A DNA stretch of 23,206 nt, taken from positions 6,874-30,079 of the forward strand of contig LSSL01000558.1 of NCBI GenBank assembly GCA_001953115.1. Reading direction: 5' to 3'. The DNA comes from Smittium mucronatum. Taxonomy: Eukaryota; Kickxellomycota; Harpellomycetes; Harpellales; Legeriomycetaceae. Positions 19,101-23,206 of this stretch are shown piece by piece (position 1 is the stretch's first letter; the number at the start of each line of letters is the position of its first letter). The notes beneath the pieces are model-generated. The model was given only the letters and a program-made list of their open reading frames with translations. It was not told the origin of the DNA and did not search any database. Both the position numbers and the translations under genes were made by a program.

Positions 19101-19470
19101 TTGGATAATTTTTCGTGAATTAGATCCATAAAAATAATTTTGATAAATTAATATAATATACTATTAAACGCCAAAGTTTTTTTAACTTTAATTTATATCT
19201 ATTAGTTTTTTAAAATTCAAAGTTAATCATTAAGAAAGCGAATTTTCTAAATAAATTTAAAAAAAAAAAATTCTTTTTGAAAAAACCGCGTTATGTTGAT
19301 AAAATTTCTATAATTTCAATATTTCTTGAATTTCAACTAAACGAAAATTTCCAATTTTTACGCATTTTTTGCAAATAAAATCTAAATACATATTTTTTTT
19401 TTACTTTTTCAAAAAATTCTAAAAAACTACTTTTTTTTAAGGGAATTTATTTATAATATTCAAATACAGA

Positions 19471-19494
19471 AAAAACTAAAATAAAAACTAAAAT
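19471..19494. repeat. two copies of a 12-bp A-rich unit
   Basis: AAAAACTAAAAT is repeated twice in tandem, followed by a degenerate third copy. It lies just left of the GC-rich islet. Confidence 0.7.
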
Positions 19495-19525
19495 AAAAAT
19501 AAAAAATAATTCAATTTTCATCCCG

Positions 19526-19575
19526 CTCACATCTACCGCTCTAGCGGCAACGTACCCACTGAGCATTGTTTCAAA
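19526..19575. other. GC-rich block next to the 5S fragment
   Basis: About 50 bp of much higher G+C than its surroundings, with a CCGCT/AGCGG hairpin at about 19546-19557. On the plus strand GCGGCAACGTACCCACTGAG loosely resembles the 5' part of a 5S rRNA (GCGGCCATA..ACC..CTGAA), in the opposite orientation to the neighbouring 3' part. The resemblance is weak and the ends do not pair with that 3' part, so I do not call it an RNA gene. Confidence 0.25.
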
Positions 19576-19576
19576 G

Positions 19577-19585
19577 AAAAAAAAA
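19577..19585 (-). terminator. RNA polymerase III T-run terminator of the 5S fragment
   Basis: Nine consecutive T's on the minus strand immediately follow the 5S-like 3' end, as expected for Pol III termination. Confidence 0.65.
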
Positions 19586-19652
19586 GACTTACTGTACGTC
19601 GTATTCCTGTGCGGTCCCCCACCACAGTACTGAAGACGCCATTACCAGCTTT
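19586..19652 (-). rRNA. partial 5S rRNA (3' portion)
   Basis: The minus strand matches the 3' half of eukaryotic 5S rRNA: AAGCTGGTAA, then AGTACTGTGGTGGGGGACC and GCACAGGAATAC. Over the 31 bases from AGTACT to GAATAC I count 24 identical to human 5S without a gap. The end (GTACAGTAAGTC) matches the usual 3' strand of helix I and is followed by nine T's. The expected 5' half (helix I 5' strand, GCCATACCA-type loop A/B) is missing upstream, which instead reads A/T-rich. A complete 5S is about 119 nt, so this is a truncated copy and probably a pseudogene. Confidence 0.75.
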
Positions 19653-20476
19653 AAAATCTAAAAGACTAAAATTATTCTAACTTATTTGGATCATAAAAAA
19701 GATTTATGCGTTTTGTTATATGTAAGAGGGTATATTGAGTCGATAACCAAATATATCAAATTGTCGAATATAAAGACAGATTAGTAAAAAATCAGTGAAA
19801 TTTTTAATCCGTCTATCGATTTTTCAAATAAAGGTCGAAATTAGGCAAAGGCATGATAAATTAATTATTCTGTATTAAAAATACGCTAATATTAAAACAC
19901 CAAAAAAAATTCATCAACGAAAAAATCTTCTAATGATATATCATGTATCTGAAGGAATTTTAATATTAAATACGCGTAAAGTTACGCAAAATTTTGGATT
20001 TTTTTCTAATATACGACTAAATTTGATATATTAACTTTCTAAAAACAACTTGTACCTCTTAATATATTAATTATGGGATTTTTATCAAAAAACCCTATAA
20101 AACTTTAAAAACTCTGGGCTCTGACGAAAAATGGGATAATTCAGATGAAAAAACCAATTAAAATTTCTTTCACTTTTGGAAAACAAAATATCCCAAAAAA
20201 AAAAAAATTATAAAAAGCTGTTTACTACTGCATAAACTCGAAAAATTGCATCTGTTCTAGTAAGATGAAATTTTGAAATTTTTATTAAAGTAGAAGAATT
20301 TTCATATCCCAAAATTTCCATAACGTAGAATGAGTTATAGATTGGTCTAAAACTTTTAATTATTGTGATTTAGAGCTCAGTAAAAATAGTTTCAAATCTA
20401 GGGATATGAAGAAAATATTGGAAAGCGAAGGCAAAATTTTTGGAATCAAGAAAATTTAAAATTATCCTAAGAATAT

Positions 20477-20509
20477 AAAAATCAAAAAATCAAAAAATCA
20501 AAAAAAAAA
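20477..20509. repeat. short tandem repeat of about 8 bp (AAAAAATC-type)
   Basis: Three successive A-run plus TC units (ATCAAAAAATCAAAAAATCA) end in a longer A run. Low-complexity microsatellite. Confidence 0.7.
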
Positions 20510-22496
20510 CAAGCCACAGCATATTTAGATGAATTCATTTATTTCTGTTAAATATTCAAATCAAAGAGGTAATAAATTTACCTTATTAATGATTATTCAA
20601 GTGATTTATCAAACATAAGGGAACTTATAACATCATAGTACGGACTAAAACTTTTATACATGGCTAAAAATATGTAAATAGATTCCACTTTTGAATTTTT
20701 GGAGGGGAGTTATTCTGTTTTAATTACTTTTATATCTGAAGCAAGACATAAATTTACACCAGCTTCCATATATGCTATACGCAAAGATTCTACTGAATAT
20801 TTTGTTGAATTCTGTAAACTATAAAAAAAAAGATGGATTGGTACCAATTTTTTTTGGAGTAGAGAGAAAGACACAGCAAATCCAGCCTCTCAGGTTTTAT
20901 GTGCTATTAATATCTTCCACCCAGAGATGGAATGAATTTATTTTTTGTTTCATATTTATTAAAATATGATGAAAATAATAAGAATTTTATATGTAACAAT
21001 CAAAAAATATAATTATAAAGATTTTTATAAGCTTCAGGTTATGCCAAATATAATTTCTTTGAAAATGAAATTCTTTTATTTCTAATAAAGTGGAGAAATT
21101 TTGGAGATTTGAAAAAAAAAGATAGTAAAAATAAATCATAAAATTTCTGAAAAAAACGATTTCTGATACGAGTGAGTCGGTTTATTTTCCTCTCGGATAA
21201 ACAACTGTTTAATAAATTTCAATAAAACCTTTATTTTTTTTCAAATTTAAAAAGTAAATATCTTAATTTTTTTAAAAATCTCGGTTAAGATGATTGAGGA
21301 TTATGTGGACTGGTACAAACCATAACTAAAAAAGATTAAATGAAAAGGAGAATTCCTGCTTAAATTTTTGAAAGCTTAGTTTTTATGTATTTATGATGAT
21401 TTTGAATTCAAGATATACACTTTTATAGATATGGAATTAAATTTTGAGAGAAAAAATTTAATCATGGAATCAATTGAAAACAATTATTGGAACATATTTT
21501 AATACACGTCGAAAGTTTTGAAAAGCAATGTTTCATATTTTCAGAAACTCGATTAAATAGTTTCAGTGACGTTTTTATCCCATATAAAAACTTTTCGAAA
21601 CTCAAAAAATGCTCTCATGCATACTCGTTTTTTATTCAAGCGAATTCGCTTAATTTTCTAAAATTAAAATTAAATAATGATTTATAAGAACGGGAAAACA
21701 AAAAAATATTTAAAAAAACCAAATTATTAACAAAGAAAAACAAAAAAATATAAATTAAATGCTTTAATTATGTTTAAATAAAAAAAATCAAATCAAATCA
21801 AAAATTAAAAAATATATTTCAATCAATAAACTTCAGGTTGATGAGCGAATTTTTTTAAAAAATAATTATTATTTAATTGAATTATGTATATGCCGTAGAG
21901 ATATCTAAGGGCCCAATCAAACTAAATTTGTTATGATTAGAAAGTGTAAACATATTGATGTTTTTTTTCTTTTTTATAAAAAAAAATACAATATTTTCAT
22001 GTTAAAAAGAGTTTTTTTTCCAAAAAAATTATTCTAACTCGATTTAATTATTTCCATGGGAAAAACAAAAGCTCCAATACTATTTTTTTAATAATTATGC
22101 TTTATTATTTCAATAATACACGCAATTTGCTATGAAAAAGTCTGAATGAGTATTTCGAAATTAAAAAGGGTATAAAAACACTTTCGAAAGAAATATTTTG
22201 GAAATCAGGGATTTTTTCACAATAAAATATGATAAATACTAAATAAAAACCTTTAAAAGCTATTACACAAATATTTTATCTTCATTGGATATTAATTAAA
22301 ACGTATTGCGCCGTGCAAGATACAAACTGCCGATATATATAAAACATAAATCCAATTAATACAGAATCATTTACTTTATATTAAATTTAAATTATAAGAT
22401 ATTAATTTGACTAAAAATCCATTTTCTTAGAGTAATGGTCTGTTTTTTTCTATTTCATAGAATCTGAAATCTTAATACAAATCACATTAGGTTCAA

Positions 22497-22538
22497 AATC
22501 TTAATCTTAATCTTAATCTAAATCTAAATCTAAATCTA
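22497..22538. repeat. seven-unit hexamer array, AATCTT x3 then AATCTA x4
   Basis: Perfect hexamer periodicity over 42 bp with one switch in the sixth base: three AATCTT units followed by four AATCTA units. On the minus strand the units read TAGATT and AAGATT. They share TTAG-like spacing with telomere repeats but lack the G run, so I treat this as an ordinary microsatellite. Confidence 0.85.
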
Positions 22539-23206
22539 AATATTTATAAGATCAATTTTAATAGCGAAATGATTTACAATATCTAAACTACCAAAAATAT
22601 TTTAGGAAATGTGATTTTTTACGATGTATTTGTCCATCTATTTGTATTTTTAATAGCTTTCGGTGAATCTTATCTGATTTTTTAATTTACCTGACGGAAT
22701 TTTTTTGAAAACTAATAATTCAAAACTTTTCATTTTTCAAAAAATTTAATAATTTCGGGCCATAATATTTTGAATGCGAGAGAGAAGAAGATATATTTAA
22801 AATCATGAAAATAAATTCTCATAGATTCAAATAGAAAATGTGGGTTTATGAAGCGGTTTTATTTTTGGATATTGTTAAATTTAATTATCCAATAAAGTTA
22901 TAAATACCAATTTAATGAATTTATTACATTATCATTGGTCCTCCTTTTTTCTAATCGATAATAGCCTAGATTGATAGATGTGTGCCTAAATAAACCATTA
23001 TTAGATAAATCAAAAGCCAAATAAATAATATGATAGATATTTTACTAAATTTACATGTATTGGCCAATCTGGCAGAAATTTATTAGATTTAAAAAAACCT
23101 CTCAAGTTTTAATTTTTTGACGAGTTTTTTAGTTAAAAATGATACCATTCAATTAAGATAAACATAGTTTTGAACTAAGTGACATGTTAGTTTCTCATCA
23201 TTCTTA

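Larger units (their letters stand above)
14610..23206. other. 8.6-kb region without intact genes
   Basis: No frame here looks like a complete gene; the longest open stretches (about 60-90 codons) are about what chance allows in so much AT-rich DNA. Contents I can support are a decayed coding region (15060-16251), an (AT)9 tract, a GC-rich islet with a partial 5S rRNA (19526-19652), and several short tandem repeats (19471-19494, 20477-20509, 22497-22538). I see no centromere- or telomere-diagnostic sequence. Confidence 0.5.

Noticed and set aside
19526..19575. GCTCAGTGGGTA on the minus strand, resembling a tRNA D-arm
   Set aside because: No box B or T-arm follows at the right distance, and the rest does not fold as a cloverleaf.
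20772..21687. Plus-strand frames of 65 and 66 codons (20772-20969, 21487-21687)
   Set aside because: No recognisable domain, the second starts at TTG, and one or two such runs are expected by chance in 8.6 kb.
20477..22538. Short tandem repeats as a CRISPR array
   Set aside because: Units are 6-8 bp with no spacers, and the window is eukaryotic.

Overview
The window looks like a very A+T-rich eukaryotic nuclear genome. There are no bacterial-style operons, the introns are short (about 72-103 nt) with GT...AG ends, the proteins are low-complexity and rich in Asn, Ser and Lys, and homopolymer A/T tracts are everywhere. The short introns with a recurrent GTATTT 5' splice site, an IS630/Tc1-type transposase and opisthokont-type regulators point to an early-diverging, AT-rich fungus or a close relative. 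No rDNA or mitochondrial marker fixes the lineage, so this is inference.

Layout. Positions 1-548 hold nothing I can support. Positions 549-3414 (minus) are a two-exon gene for a protein resembling lateral signalling target protein 2 (LST2/ZFYVE28) without the FYVE finger. Positions 3415-5888 separate that gene from a divergent one and contain at least one decayed gene (4756-5229, minus) and an unexplained 97-codon open stretch (3715-4008, plus). Positions 5889-8354 (plus) encode a complete Polo-like kinase with two polo boxes but unusual phosphopeptide-pocket residues. Only 124 bp further on, convergently, 8479-11700 (minus) is a six-exon gene that I assemble from fragments. Its product resembles little elongation complex subunit 2 (ICE2/NARG2), and one intron is a multiple of three without stops, so it reads as a false membrane segment. 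Positions 11701-13598 are AT-rich with little content. Positions 13599-14609 (minus) carry an intact IS630/Tc1-family transposase frame whose third catalytic residue is changed (DD34G).

From 14610 to 23206 there is no intact gene. The first 1.6 kb looks like a decayed coding region on the minus strand. Around 19.5-19.65 kb there is a GC-rich islet containing the 3' part of a 5S rRNA with a Pol III terminator. The rest is A/T-rich filler with small tandem repeats.

Functionally, the kinase (mitosis), the ICE2-like protein (snRNA transcription by the little elongation complex) and the LST2-like protein (endosomal signalling) are unrelated housekeeping genes next to a repeat-rich, decaying region. 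I see no defence or biosynthetic system. The items most worth a second look are the altered polo-box pocket, the hidden stopless intron and multi-exon ICE2 homologue, the dead-looking but intact transposase, and the truncated 5S gene.
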